From: Plasmodium coatneyi
Lineage: Eukaryota; Apicomplexa; Aconoidasida; Haemosporida; Plasmodiidae
Reading direction: 5' to 3'
Length of the DNA stretch: 64,000 nucleotides
NCBI RefSeq assembly: GCF_001680005.1
Contig: NC_033560.1
Coordinates: forward strand, 623,501 to 687,500
Shown here: piece by piece, positions 44,821-56,203 of the stretch
Layout: each line of letters begins with the position of its first letter
How positions within the stretch are numbered: position 1 is the stretch's first letter
Notes under the pieces: model-generated
The model's database searches: none
What the model saw: the letters and a program-made list of their open reading frames with translations, nothing else
Told to the model about the DNA's origin: nothing
Position numbers and translations under genes: made by a program

Positions 44821-46814
44821 GCTTAAACGTAGGGATGGTGAAAATAAGGTAAACCCGCCTAAAGTGGGAAGCAACTGCAGGGTAGTAGCAAAATAGAGGC
44901 AAATAACTTGCTGAACGGGTAAAGTAGGACAAATAATATGTTCATTTTCCAACCTGACCAATTACAAAAAAAAAAAAAAAAAAAAGAACTCCGGGGGAAT
45001 TACACACACATACCCACATTCGGAAGAAACAAATAGGTTAAGCCGAAGGGAGGAGTGAAAATTAATTGTACAGTAGTGGGTGAACACTTAGACACGGGGA
45101 AGTTTCCATTAGGACGTTTTTTCTTCCTGCCACGTATATGTAGGAACATTTTCAAGATAAGTGCAACTCTTTTATTGGTCTTTCTTCCCTTCCCACGTGT
45201 TAGACCCTTGGATTGATGGAAACGAAACAAGCGCGCGAAGGGAAAATTGCTACCTCCATATAACCAGTTTAAGATATACCCTTCCTCATGTAGTACATAT
45301 GAAGTGTTAAAATGTGGGTGCCAATTTAGCAACTTAGCAACCATGGTTGAAAGCCTTTTGGTATGCATTGCATGTACATTTTTACACAATCTGTGAGGTT
45401 AGGAAGTGAAAACCCCCGTTGCGTCTAATTAGCGGATTTTATTCTTTTTTCTTTTTGTTTAAGTTGTGCCGCTATTTTCACCTGAACGGGTCATACATTT
45501 TTAGACCTATTTTTAAACCGTCCTGCACACACACTTTTTCCCCTCAAAATTGCGTCTTACGTTCTGCCTTTTCCTTATTCTGCTTATTTTCTTTTTTTCC
45601 TAATTTTTCTTTTTAATTATTTATTCGTCCTTGTAATGAAAATAAATTGTTATATATAGGATGAAAAAGAAAAAAAATTTAGAAAAACATATTTTTCATT
45701 ACATGAATATGTTAAGTGCTTGGCATGTAAAAAAAGGGGAAATAAAAGTGGAATAAATAAAAATATAATGGGTAAAATGGGATATGTAAAAATATACTGG
45801 ATATAATTTGGTGGAAAAAAAAAAATGTGGGTGAGTAAAATAATATTATAATTGAAAGTGAAAAAGGGGGAATGCGTAAAAAAAAGGCGATGGAAATTTT
45901 TTTGGGTTTAAAATTTCTCTTCTCATTACTTTGTTCTTTATCTCTGGTATGTGTTGCACAAGGGTGTAGGGGGTGTGTACACACCAATGTGCGCGTGTGC
46001 GTGCATAAATATACATACGACTGTGCACGTGCGTTGGCATGTGTGGTCATATGTATGCACGTTGCGTACGCGGCAGGTAGACGTCGGTCTTAACATACGT
46101 CTGCATATGAGTAGCATATACTTCAGCACATACAACTGCATATGCAGCCGCATGAGGGCGACCTTCCGCCGCCGCCGCGCGTGCCCACATACACATCCAC
46201 GTACACTTAAAACATACACTTAAACATATACTTAAACATAAGCATAAGCATGAACACACGCACATATGCACAGGTAATCAGGGCACAAGCGCGAACACAT
46301 ATGGACAGGTACGCACAAGTACATATGCACACGTGTAGGTACACATGGACATGCACAGGTGCTCACACTTATCTATACGCATACTCACGTGCGCACATGA
46401 TATATGCTACACCATCTTGCTACGCAGATTTACGTCCTTAAAATGAGTGCTTCTTCACGCAGATGGTGAGAAAATATATATGCATGTGCGTGTGAACACG
46501 GACGTGTACGCTAGCGCACGTACGTGCGTGAGTGCGTGTGTATGTGTGCATATATATATGTACATGAGCATACATCGCGTTTTCACATTTGCATTCGCTT
46601 TCGCATTCATTTTGCCTTCACTTTTGCATTCACATTTGTATTCATTTTGTATTCACTTTTGCCTTCACTTTTGCATTCACATTTGTATTCATTTTGCCTT
46701 CACTTTTGTATTCATTTTGCATTCACTTCGGCTGGTGCATTTCCATGCGCACTTCCTACATGTACACACACACACACACACGCACGCGCTCCTCAGACGG
46801 GGATGGTTACCCAT
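44821..46814. other. Spacer upstream of the DCTN6-like gene
   Basis: A minus-strand open frame at 45000-45389 (129 codons) is basic and has no family resemblance; I do not accept it. From about 45950 to 46560 the sequence is rich in CACATG/GTGCGT alternation. A tandem repeat is at 46578-46730. No gene was recognised. Confidence 0.5.
46578..46730. repeat. TTTTGCATTCAC-type tandem repeat
   Basis: Units such as CACTTTTGCATTCA, CATTTGTATTCATTTTG and CCTTCACTTTTG repeat about eight times. The array lies just past the 3' end of the 14-3-3 gene and translates to F/I/H-rich nonsense, so it is a noncoding minisatellite. Confidence 0.7.
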
Positions 46815-46853
46815 TTATTCGAGGCCCTCATCCTTCGATTTCTCTGCGGAAAA

Positions 46854-46887
<34 letters not shown>

Positions 46888-48238
46888 GCAACATTAGCAA
46901 AATTGGCAAAGTGGAAAAATGGAAAAATTAACCCAACTAGCCAAAATAGGCGAAACGATCAAACAAGCCAACTGGTGCCTGCTCCGTGCGTACCTTCCGT
47001 CTGGTCTCCCTGCAAGTCCGAGGTCCATAAGGTCAAGTTATCCCGCAGCAGCTGCATAATCAACGTGGAGTCCTTGTACGAGTCTTCGCTTACGTTGTCG
47101 AACTCGGTGATAGCATCGTCGAAGGCACGCTTGGCCATTTCACATGCCTGGTGAGGCTGGTTTAAAATCTCATAAAAGAAAACTGAATAATTCAATGCAA
47201 GGCCTAAACGTATGGGGTGCGTCGATGGAAGTTCATTCTCTGCAATGTCAGTTGCCTTCTGGTAAGCTTCCTGTGCAAAGTTCGATGCTTCCTTCTTTCC
47301 TTCATCGCAGGAAAACTCGCTAATGTATCTGTAATAATCTCCCTTCATTTTGTAGTAAAACACCTTGCTTTCACTTTCGGACGTGTTTGGTATTAGCTTC
47401 TTGGTGAGCAGGTTTAGGATGTCCTGGCATATGTTATTTAGCTCCTCTTCTACTTTCTTCCTGTACGTGGCCGCAATGTTCTTGTTGTGCACGTTTGCCT
47501 TGCTCATTTCTTTTTGCTCAACGCTGGAAATTATTCTCCATGAGGCTCTTCTTGCACCGACAGCGTTTTTGTACGCAACGGACTGTAGGGGGGGGGAAAA
47601 GGCGTCGCGCATGAGCATTACCGTTAGAAGGTACACACTAGGGGGGATACACAATACACGGGGCACCACTCCTGCCCACGTTGGTGGCATCATCACGCAC
47701 ACACAAAAAAGTCTTGGCGAATAGGATGTGAAAAAATCCACCGCACGTAACGTAATGCCTTCCTTGTGACGTACCAGCAGGTTCCTCTCTTCAACGGTTA
47801 ATTCGTCCTTGTCGTTGTTCACGCACTGCTCAACTAGGGTTCTCATCGCGTCGGCCATTTCTGCGGGGGTCAGGTGTAGGAATGAGCGAATGAAATAAAT
47901 TTTGCACCACACACACTACTCTTCCGTGTCACACCTGCGCAAATACACGCAGAGCAGTTGCACCGTTTACACCTTCGCTTAAACCACACATGCTTAACAC
48001 AATTGTCGTTACACAATTTCGACATACACACTTGGGGAGACGAATGGTCGAACGAATGCAATCCCTCCGTTGCGGCATACGCCGTCGTGATGCAGCACGT
48101 GTAGGAAAGGACTTTCCTCTATCGTCCTCGTGGCAGTCAGTGTGCGCACTTACCGTCATATCTCTCGGCCTGCTCGGCCAACTTGGATCGGTAGGTACAG
48201 TCCGACCTCAACTGCTTTAAATCTTCAGATGTTGCCAT
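46815..48238 (-). CDS. 14-3-3: 14-3-3 protein
   Basis: Four exons: 48154-48238, 47775-47860, 46994-47582 and 46815-46843, all with consistent phase; 262 residues. It begins MATSEDLKQLRSDCTYRSKL. The phosphopeptide-binding groove residues are present: Lys62 and Arg69 in YKNAVGARRASW, and Arg142-Tyr143 in GDYYRYISEF. The helix signatures RLGLALNYSVFFYEI and DNLTLWTSD are intact. The last exon encodes only EKSKDEGLE, an acidic tail, and is reached across a 150-base intron containing an AT run and a T21-type tract. 14-3-3 proteins are dimeric adaptors that bind phosphorylated Ser/Thr motifs. In Plasmodium they are abundant and have been tied to kinase signalling. No odd feature apart from the tiny tail exon. 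Confidence 0.95.
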
Positions 48239-48809
48239 GGTTTCCTTAACAAAAGAGTTCCGCGAAGGATTATTCACCGGGGATAAAGCTTACGTTCGCT
48301 TACGTGAAATACGTGCACACGCGTTCGTGTTCACCTTATTATGCAAGTTGGCCAAGTGTGGAATAACGAGGCAAAGCAAGCAGATGAGCAGAGAACGGTG
48401 AAAAGCGCGTCAAAGAATGTTACACGTCGATGTATTGTATGAAAAGGCGCATATATATATAGCAGCGAGCGTTTGCTTGCGTTTTTGATTTATGCCTTCT
48501 CTTGAGAGTTTCCCTCTTTTGTGCATGAAATGTTTCTTTTTTTTTTTTTTTTTTTAAGTCCCTTCGCAAAGTGTGAAAAATTGCAGATAAACAGAGAACG
48601 TAGTTTTTTTTTTTTTTTCGTTTTTAATTTTATTTCTCAATCAAGTCTGCATGAAAAAAAAAAAAAAAAAAAGCATATGACATAAAATGGGCGTAATGTG
48701 AATTTATTACAAAAGCGTAAAAATTAAAAAAAAAAAAAAAAAAAATGTGCTGAGGTAATATGTGATATATATGTACATGTATACACTTTTGAAAAAAAGG
48801 AAAGGGGGG

Positions 48810-48840
<31 letters not shown>

Positions 48841-51133
48841 ATACAATATAATATAATATAATATAATGTAATATAATGAATTATCACAAGAGGGGGCTTA
48901 GTGAAAATAAAAAAGTGAGCACAGTGTACGCGTACTTTGGTGTGTTTGCAGTATGCATGTGCGGACGATGGGTGGATGGTGGAAGGATGTAATGACGTAA
49001 TGACGGAAGGAAGTACGGTGGATGGTATGTACATGGGGGGAGGCTTCACAGAAAAAAGTGCCAATGCACATATATGCCTTATGTATGTGCATCATATGCT
49101 TGCCACGTATATATATATAATATATATACATGTACGTATGTGCACGCAGCGCTTGCTACGCGACCTGTGAGGCAAAAGGCTAAAGCGGTGATGGTGATAA
49201 CACTATGCGGATGGTAATGGGGATGACTTATTGCCAAATGGCGTAGGAGGAGGAGCATGGCATGTACCCCTAAGGGGAAGCACAAAAACGAGTACGCAAA
49301 AAAGGGAGGCGGGCATGTGAATTATAAATGTGATCGACCATGGGTAGGCGCAAAAATGTACCAAAAAATGGGCACCCCATACGCGCAAGGTGTACGCAAA
49401 AATATGCGCACAAACGCCTAGTGCATATGAGCATACGCGGAACGGCGGGCCTTGCCCCCCAAGCCATGCGAAATGATCTTTACTTTGCACTGCAGCGGGA
49501 GCGCTTTTTTTTTTTTTTTTTTCCCTTACCGGCATGCCGCTGTATCGCCGTGCCTTTTCACAGTTTTACTGCTTCCTTTCGTACACCTCATCACGTTTTT
49601 TTTAAAAAGTTCGCAAATGTGCTACTTTCCCCAATTTGCTCATTAGGCAGCGTTCTTGGCTCTTTGAATGTTTTCTTTTCGACACTTCACGAGCGATATG
49701 CTGGGAGGTCGCGTTAAAAAAAAAAAAAGGGGCACACCAGTTTATTCACTCGGGCGCATTTACGTGCGCAGTCATGTGTACGCCGCATTGCGTTGCGGCA
49801 CTGTTTATGTACGCATTTGCAATCCGACGTAGTCCCCCAGGAGGAATTTACAAAACGGTGTGGGGAAAAACACACACATGTATCAAGGTTGCCTCTACAT
49901 TCCAGTAACGCTTCCCCCGCTGTTTTTCTTTTTCATTCATCCATAAAAAGCGAACTCGTTCCTATTTCACCGCTTCTTTCCATTTGTATGATTTTTTTGG
50001 GGTTCGCTGGATGACTGCGCATGTACAGGTATGCACGGGCACACGCATATGCTCTGGGGGGTGCCCTCTATATGTTGCGCTTTGTTCGCCTTTTTCCAAA
50101 CCGTATATACATGTTCGTTCTCCCATCCCTGGGCGTAAACTTTTTACACCCCCAACGGGTGATGCATATAGCTAGTTGCCCCTCGTCGTTTTTCCTCCAC
50201 ACTGTTTGGCTAGCTGGGCACAGGGAAAAAGGTCGCTTCGCTGAAGGTACATTTTTGTACAACTGTACGGTTACTTGGTATGCTATCTCTGTGATATGCG
50301 CTACTACTGTCCCATTTGCAGGGGAAAAACATCTCCAGCGGGTTGCCACTGGGGGTGTTTTTTTTTCTTGTTTCTTCCCCAATCAGGGTGTCCATTTTTT
50401 TTTTTTTTTTTTTTTTCCAATTTGGCTGTTTTGTTCATACGAAAAAGCGTTTTAGCTGTAAATATTGCCGTTCAGGTGAAAATGGTTAATAAAGTTTCCC
50501 TCTCAAAGGGATGGGCAAAATAAATTAACATAAAGTGCTGCACATCGTCGCTTCCTTCGGTTACACAGGCGGTGTGCAGTGCGTGCGTCTACACAACGAA
50601 CATACATGTGTAAACACATCGAAAAGGAGAAATGTAACGCCGTGGGAAAAAGAATGGGAAGAAGCATATAGATAATATTTACAGCTGATCACATTTTAAA
50701 AAAAATTGCAAAGTGCGAAGTTGGTTACTAACCAATTTGGACAAAAAAAGGAAAAACAAATAAGGACATAATTAACATGCATAGATTAAAAAATTTTGCG
50801 CACACTTAGCGCCGAGTAAAGCGCTGGGTGAGAGGTACAGCCCGACTTGGTCTACAAAAAGAATTGCGCAATCGGAGGAGACACACACATACATACACAC
50901 CGAGAAGGGAGGGTAGACAAATTGCCCTACAAATGGAGGCACGAAAAAATACACAAAAATTTTCTGAACCCCTCTTTGGGTAAGCTTTTTTCTGGGAGCA
51001 GATCGAGTGTGAGGGAAGTTACCAACGGGGAAAGTACCACCATTTGGTCACCTCTAAGTAAACGCATACATTTTTCGCGTAGTTCTGTGTCCCATTCGGT
51101 TGATCCTTCCACTGATGACCACCCCCTGGTGCA
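48239..51133. other. Spacer upstream of 14-3-3
   Basis: About 2.9 kb without a recognisable gene. It has A/T runs near 48540, 48605, 48655, 48728 and 48810, an (ATATA)n microsatellite at 48832-48880, and GC-richer mixed sequence to 50600. It should hold the 14-3-3 promoter and the 3' flank of the CCCH gene. Confidence 0.5.
48832..48880. repeat. TATAA pentanucleotide microsatellite
   Basis: About nine tandem copies of AATAT with one C and one G variant. A likely length-polymorphic marker. Confidence 0.8.
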
Positions 51134-52830
51134 CTAAATCAGTTCCTTCACGGTACTGGCCAGGTATTTCTCCATGCTGATGTCCCTCATTTTTTTACTC
51201 TCACAGTGAATCTGCAAAGGGAAGGTGGTGGTGGGGAAATGGACAGGGAAGGAAAGCACAGAGGTTAAGTAGAGTTAAGCAGACGTGAGGCACCTTGCGG
51301 CGAACGCGCGTGGATGGTTACCCGGTTGGCTAGCTCTTGCGTGTACAGATCGAAGGATGAGTGCGCCCTGGAGTCGGTCGTGAAGTAAAGCAAACACAGG
51401 ACATGGGTGAGTAAATTTAAAAAGCTTTCATATGTTTGGTTGTCGTCTTCCGCGGGGGTCATGATCTGTCTGTCCAAATGTTCAGTGAAGGATCCGCAAA
51501 CATTGCTGCTATCGTTGGAGGTGGTCTTCTGCAGGTTGTCGTCTATGTCCGTGTAGCTACTCTTGGCGGAGTGGTTCCTTTCTCTAATTTTATTTTTCGT
51601 AAGTTCCAAATTTTTGTTAATTATATGATCTAGAATGTGAGAATATTTTTTGTTCAGGAAGATGTTCTCCGTTGGGAACTGCGTCTGACTGTCCTCTTTG
51701 GGAGGGATCCCTAAGGTGCTGCTCCAAATGGGGGTAGCGTTCTGGTCAGAGAGGCTCACATCGGAGGGTGTTTTCTTGACAGGGTCGATCCCCCATAAAG
51801 AGTCCTCCACGTGGCTAGCCAAACGGTCCGGCAGATGCACCCCCGAGTCCATGTCCGAAATGTCCAAGTTGAAAAGGTGCATAAACTTTTTCAAAATGTT
51901 TAAATATAAGGTGTACTTATAGTCATAATTATTGAGGTAGGAGAAAATTGAATTTTTTTTTTTTTTTCCTGTTAAGGTATTCTCGTAGGTATTAAACTGG
52001 TGGTCATAGCAGTAGGTGCTCCGTCTTCTGTCATGAGTGGGGCCATCCTGCAACGAGAGTAGTTTCTTCTCACGGTTGGGGATTCTAACCGAGTTATACT
52101 TCACGTCGACACTTCTGTTTCCACCCCTATGGGAATTATTATTTTTCCCATGTTGGTAGTTAAAAAACAACGAAGAGGAGTTACACCCTTGCTGTGCGGA
52201 GGTAGTCTCCTTGGCAGAACTCCTCCCCTGATTCTGTCCCTTAAACGAACCATATTGAATTTTACTCACTACGGTAACGTTAGGATAAGAGGGGATGTCT
52301 ATTTTGCTGCAGAAGGGGATGAAGTACTCCTTTATTTTTCTCTGTTCTGCTAAGCCATGTAAATTAGGACAGTAGTACCTATTACAGTTGGCCTGCATAT
52401 AATCTTCACACCTTTTCGTTTTATAAAGCAGAGGGTGGTAATCTATTTCTTCCTTACTGTGTGCCAGTGGACATTCAACCCCTAGTGGACACTTGCTCTG
52501 ATTTTTCTCCTCAATATATTTGTAAAAATTATTGTTCACACTTCCATCCTTGTTTGTGAGGAATAGGGAGTTTCTGAAAATGGTGTTTCGCTCTTCTTCA
52601 TCCTGGTCAGTCTGTTTTCCCTTTTTCATAAAAAAGGGGCATGACACAGGGATGTACCTCAGGTAGGACGGCAGGGAGATGTAATACGGACACCTCCTGA
52701 TCCACTTTGCGCTATGACTGTACTGACATCGGTCCAGCCCGAATTCACATCCCCCCTTGGCCAACCGCAGGCACTGCTTTGTGCGGAACCGGTATAGGTC
52801 CTCTTCGCTCAGCAGGGGGGTGCACGCCAT
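51134..52830 (-). CDS. CCCH-type zinc-finger protein
   Basis: Two exons: 51322-52830 and 51134-51211 (acceptor TTTGCAG, starting IHCESKK). About 528 residues, starting MACTPLLSEEDLYRFRTKQC. The N-terminal third carries Cys/His fingers. The first is Cys20, Cys28, Cys35 and His39 (C-x7-C-x6-C-x3-H). Another reads CPLGVECPLAH near residues 113-123, and another CEDYMQANCNRYYCPNLH near 140-157 (C-x7-C-x4-C-x3-H). This arrangement resembles the CCCH proteins of plants and the Unkempt group, which bind RNA. The rest is Ser/Asn-rich and probably disordered, with some hydrophobic sequence near the end (LLTHVLCLLYF). A role in mRNA binding or turnover is inferred from the fingers. The promoter lies in the spacer to the right. 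Confidence 0.85.
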
Positions 52831-53000
52831 GGGGGGGAGCGCTCGTAATCAACGCGGGGGTAGAAATAGTTAACGTGGTAGGGACGATCGCATACACTTC
52901 CCCGTGGCGGGAACCAACATAAGAGGCGGGGAAAACAGAAAAAAGCGACACACTAAGATGATGGGGGAAAAAATTATGCCACAATCGGGAAGATAGCGGG

Positions 53001-53031
<31 letters not shown>

Positions 53032-54247
53032 TTAAGAGAAAATCACTTGTAGGCCATCAAACCTTATAAGCTTCACTCGCATGCAACAAAAAAGAAAAAA
53101 AAAAAATAGCCGCAAAAGGAAGCACAACCAAATGGGAAGTAAAATTGCCGCTATGTCACTTACGGTGTGTACGAGTAAAATACATATGGTCAGGAAAAAG
53201 AAAAAACAATCTTAAAATAATGAAGCAACGGATAAATTGGTAATCCCACCATTTATGAATGTCAGATAGGGGATTCACCTCGAGCTTGTCATGCACCTTG
53301 CCTTGGTATTTTTACACCACTGAAGGTGTGTAACAGGGTGAGAGATTCGATTTTGCATGGTGAGCTGCTTTTGGGTTAATTTCCCCGATGAATATTTTCC
53401 TCTTGTTCGTTCATTTTGCGTAATTAACACTTGTTTTTATTTGTTTTTTTTTTTTCTTTAATTGTAATCAGCTCTGGTTCGCGGTTTTCGGGGTTGTAAA
53501 AAAATTGCTTGCGTGACGCTTTGCTTGTTCTGATCAACTCCTTACAGGTGTTGCTCAACTTGGGGACTTTTTTTTTTTTTTTATGCCCCTCGAAAATTGA
53601 GGCTCATCGGGGGAAGTAAAAAAGGAACCAAAAAAAAAAAAAAAAAAAAGAACGCCGATCTATACACCCACGTGATCAGGCACAAGTGTTGTAAGAACAG
53701 AACAGAAACTACAACAGTAACAAAAGTAGAAAAGTTAATACTTTTTGTTAAAAAAAAAAACATTCTGAACTTTTTTTTGCGATTTACACAACGTTTGTCA
53801 ATATGCGAAGGAAGAAAATAATTCCCTTTTTTATGACCATTTTGCGAAACCATTAGCCCCTCCACCATCACCACGAAGGGGGTTAATTTTTCACCTCCCT
53901 TTCTGCCCATGCATGCAAGCTCTGTACGTAAAATAAAAGGAAAATTCAATTTCCCCCTTAGCCAAATGGAACGATGTTAAAAGGGAGTAAATGTAAGCAT
54001 AGCGTGGGGAGGGGGCCCTTCCCCCAAGTTGGGAACTCCTCGGTTTGCGCTCATAACTTGGCTGAACGGAAGTAATTTTGCGGAGGATTAAAGTTTCAGC
54101 CAACCCCACACATGTGTCAACAAATGGGAAAGGCGCAAAAACGAAAATTCGTTTTTTTACAGAATTGGCATTTTTGCGAATGGGGGACTTATGCGCGGGA
54201 AATAAACGTCGCATTTCCTGTGTGTAACGGAATTTTCCTGAGCTAGC

Positions 54248-54285
<38 letters not shown>

Positions 54286-55039
54286 GACTTGTTCATAAAA
54301 AAATGCAACACCTTATTGCTTATTCGTCAGCTGGAGAAGAAACGTTGCAACGAGGAGTGGAAGAGCTCATGTAGGTTGACCAGTAAAGGTGCCTATCTTC
54401 CCCCCATCGACAATAGCGATTTTAATTTGTTCAGATTTGCTTTCGTTGGGTTGTACGTAAATGTGCGATAAAGCTACCGTAACGAAGCGGCATTTTATTT
54501 TATTTTCTCCACTGCGATGGAAAATATCACAACCCCTGGAGCTTCCGCCGTTTCAGCCCCCACGAAAGAGCGATCCAATTTTGTGCACCCCCCCCGTGTG
54601 CCGCTTTGCTTTGCGTGCCCTTCCATGGCACCTAAATCTAGGGATGCCCTTTTGAAGGAATTGTTGCGTTTTTTTCCTTTGGTCGGAATTCAAATGTGCC
54701 TCGCGGGAGGTACAAAAGAATTGGTGCACACACGATGGCGGCTACATACAATAATGATGTTACAAACATGGAGGTGTTACCCAAATGGCTAGTCGACCAA
54801 ATGGCTGTTCGGCCAAATGGCTAATCAGCCAAATGACGAATTGACAAATCGCTACACGTGCGTAATTTAACACATAAAAAAAAAAAAAAAAAAAAAAAAA
54901 AGCATATAAGATAAACGTTGGAGTGTCGTGGGGCGTTCAAGGAGTCCCCTTCGGCTCTGCGCAGTAGGCGTAATTCCGTGAGCTAACGCACTGGTGAATA
55001 TGTATTAAAATATACAAGCGGGCAAATGGGGGAAGGTCA
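52831..55039. other. Spacer, no gene recognised
   Basis: AT-rich stretch with A runs near 53009, 53631, 54255 and 54878. A four-fold imperfect repeat of CAAATGGCTA-type units is at 54780-54835. Open frames are short and homopolymer-bearing. Confidence 0.5.
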
Positions 55040-56203
55040 CTAAAAAGCGGGGGAAAGGGGTCTGTTAAAGCCACCCCGCCTGTTCATATACTGGCGATAT
55101 TTCCTTTTCGTCCTTCGATTAATACCAGACAGGTCTGTCTCGTTGTGACATTTGTTGTCTGTCGTACTGAATTCACTAATACCCATAACTTTTTTTAACA
55201 ATTCCCCTTCGGACAAATCTTCCTCCTTATCCTCATCAGAGGAGTCACTATATTTCCTATTGTCATTTAAGTGTTGCTGTGCTCCAGCAACTTTATCGTT
55301 TACGTTTCCATGGTGGTTAACCGTGTCCTTTAAATTGTATTCCCTAGAAGGGCTACCATTATTATGTGTATATCTGCCACTACGTTTTTCTACATCATTG
55401 TACCTGTCGTCGATGCTGTGGCTGTCGGGGGAGTTGTTCCTCCTGCCACGCCTGTCCTGATTTTCAGAGATTGCCGCACTGCCTATGCTGCTTCTTTCGT
55501 GCCTCCCGCTGGAGAGCCTCTTCGTGCTCCCGTCCCTGTCCCTGCGTCTGTGCCTACTGTGACTTCGACTTCTGCTTCGGTGTCTGTGTCTGTGCCTGTC
55601 GTGGTGACGATCCCGATCACGGTCCCTGTCACGTTCTCTGTCACGATCTCTGTGTCGGTCCCTATGTCTGTGCTTGTGTCTATGCCTATCTCTGTCTCTG
55701 TCTCTTTCCCTGTCCCCATCACTGCTTCGGTCGCTCCTGCTTCTGTGCCGATGTCCGTGTCGGTGCTTGTGTCTGTCTCGGCTTCTGTGCCTCTTCCTGT
55801 GTCGACTCCTGCTTCGACTTCTACTTCTACTTCTATTTCGGCTTCTCCCGCTGCTGCTGGTACTCCTCCTACGCTTGCGTCGGTGCCCGTCTCGACTCCT
55901 TTCCGCACTAATAACATCGCTCATGCTCCCAAGGGAAGCACTCCGTTGCCCGTCCTTCCTTTTTTTATGTAAAGCATCATTTCGCTCCTCGTGAATGTAT
56001 TCCCCCTCGTCCTTATGTTCTCTTCCCTTTTGTTCTTTTCTTTTCCTGTCGTTATTAGAGGGTCCATCGTCCTGCTTCGTATAACCCTCTTCGGCATCAC
56101 CATGGTGATTTATTCCCTTGGGATTTGCTTCCTCTGTGTTTTCATTTTCCCCCTTTGGCGGTTCCGGTTCAGTCGCTTTTCTCTTAAAAAACGAATTAAA
56201 CAT
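55040..56203 (-). CDS. SNRNP27: Tri-snRNP 27K protein (SNRNP27), SR-rich
   Basis: One uninterrupted exon, 387 residues, starting MFNSFFKRKATEPEPPKGEN. The middle (about 105-230) is a long Arg/Ser, Arg/Asp and Arg/His repeat region (RSRSRSRSR, RDRDRERDRDRD, HRHRHRSRSRS), an SR-like domain. The C-terminal 55 residues carry the diagnostic block: a VMGISEF motif, then RRTKRKYRQYMNRRGGFNRPL. It matches the conserved end of the U4/U6.U5 tri-snRNP 27 kDa protein. That protein sits in the spliceosome near the U6 ACAGAGA region and influences 5' splice-site choice. The repeat region is longer than in animal homologues. Its high-GC repeat keeps other frames open, which explains large antisense open frames over it. 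Confidence 0.9.
   Translation of the reverse strand: MFNSFFKRKATEPEPPKGENENTEEANPKGINHHGDAEEGYTKQDDGPSNNDRKRKEQKGREHKDEGEYIHEERNDALHKKRKDGQRSASLGSMSDVISAERSRDGHRRKRRRSTSSSGRSRNRSRSRSRSRSRHRKRHRSRDRHKHRHGHRHRSRSDRSSDGDRERDRDRDRHRHKHRHRDRHRDRDRERDRDRDRDRHHDRHRHRHRSRSRSHSRHRRRDRDGSTKRLSSGRHERSSIGSAAISENQDRRGRRNNSPDSHSIDDRYNDVEKRSGRYTHNNGSPSREYNLKDTVNHHGNVNDKVAGAQQHLNDNRKYSDSSDEDKEEDLSEGELLKKVMGISEFSTTDNKCHNETDLSGINRRTKRKYRQYMNRRGGFNRPLSPAF

Noticed and set aside
45000..45389. 129-codon minus-strand frame
   Set aside because: No signal peptide, domain or splice context was found. It lies in the presumed 5' flank of the DCTN6-like gene.
46524..46931. Phe/His/Ile-rich plus-strand frames
   Set aside because: They are translations of the tandem repeat at 46578-46730 and overlap the 14-3-3 last exon on the opposite strand.
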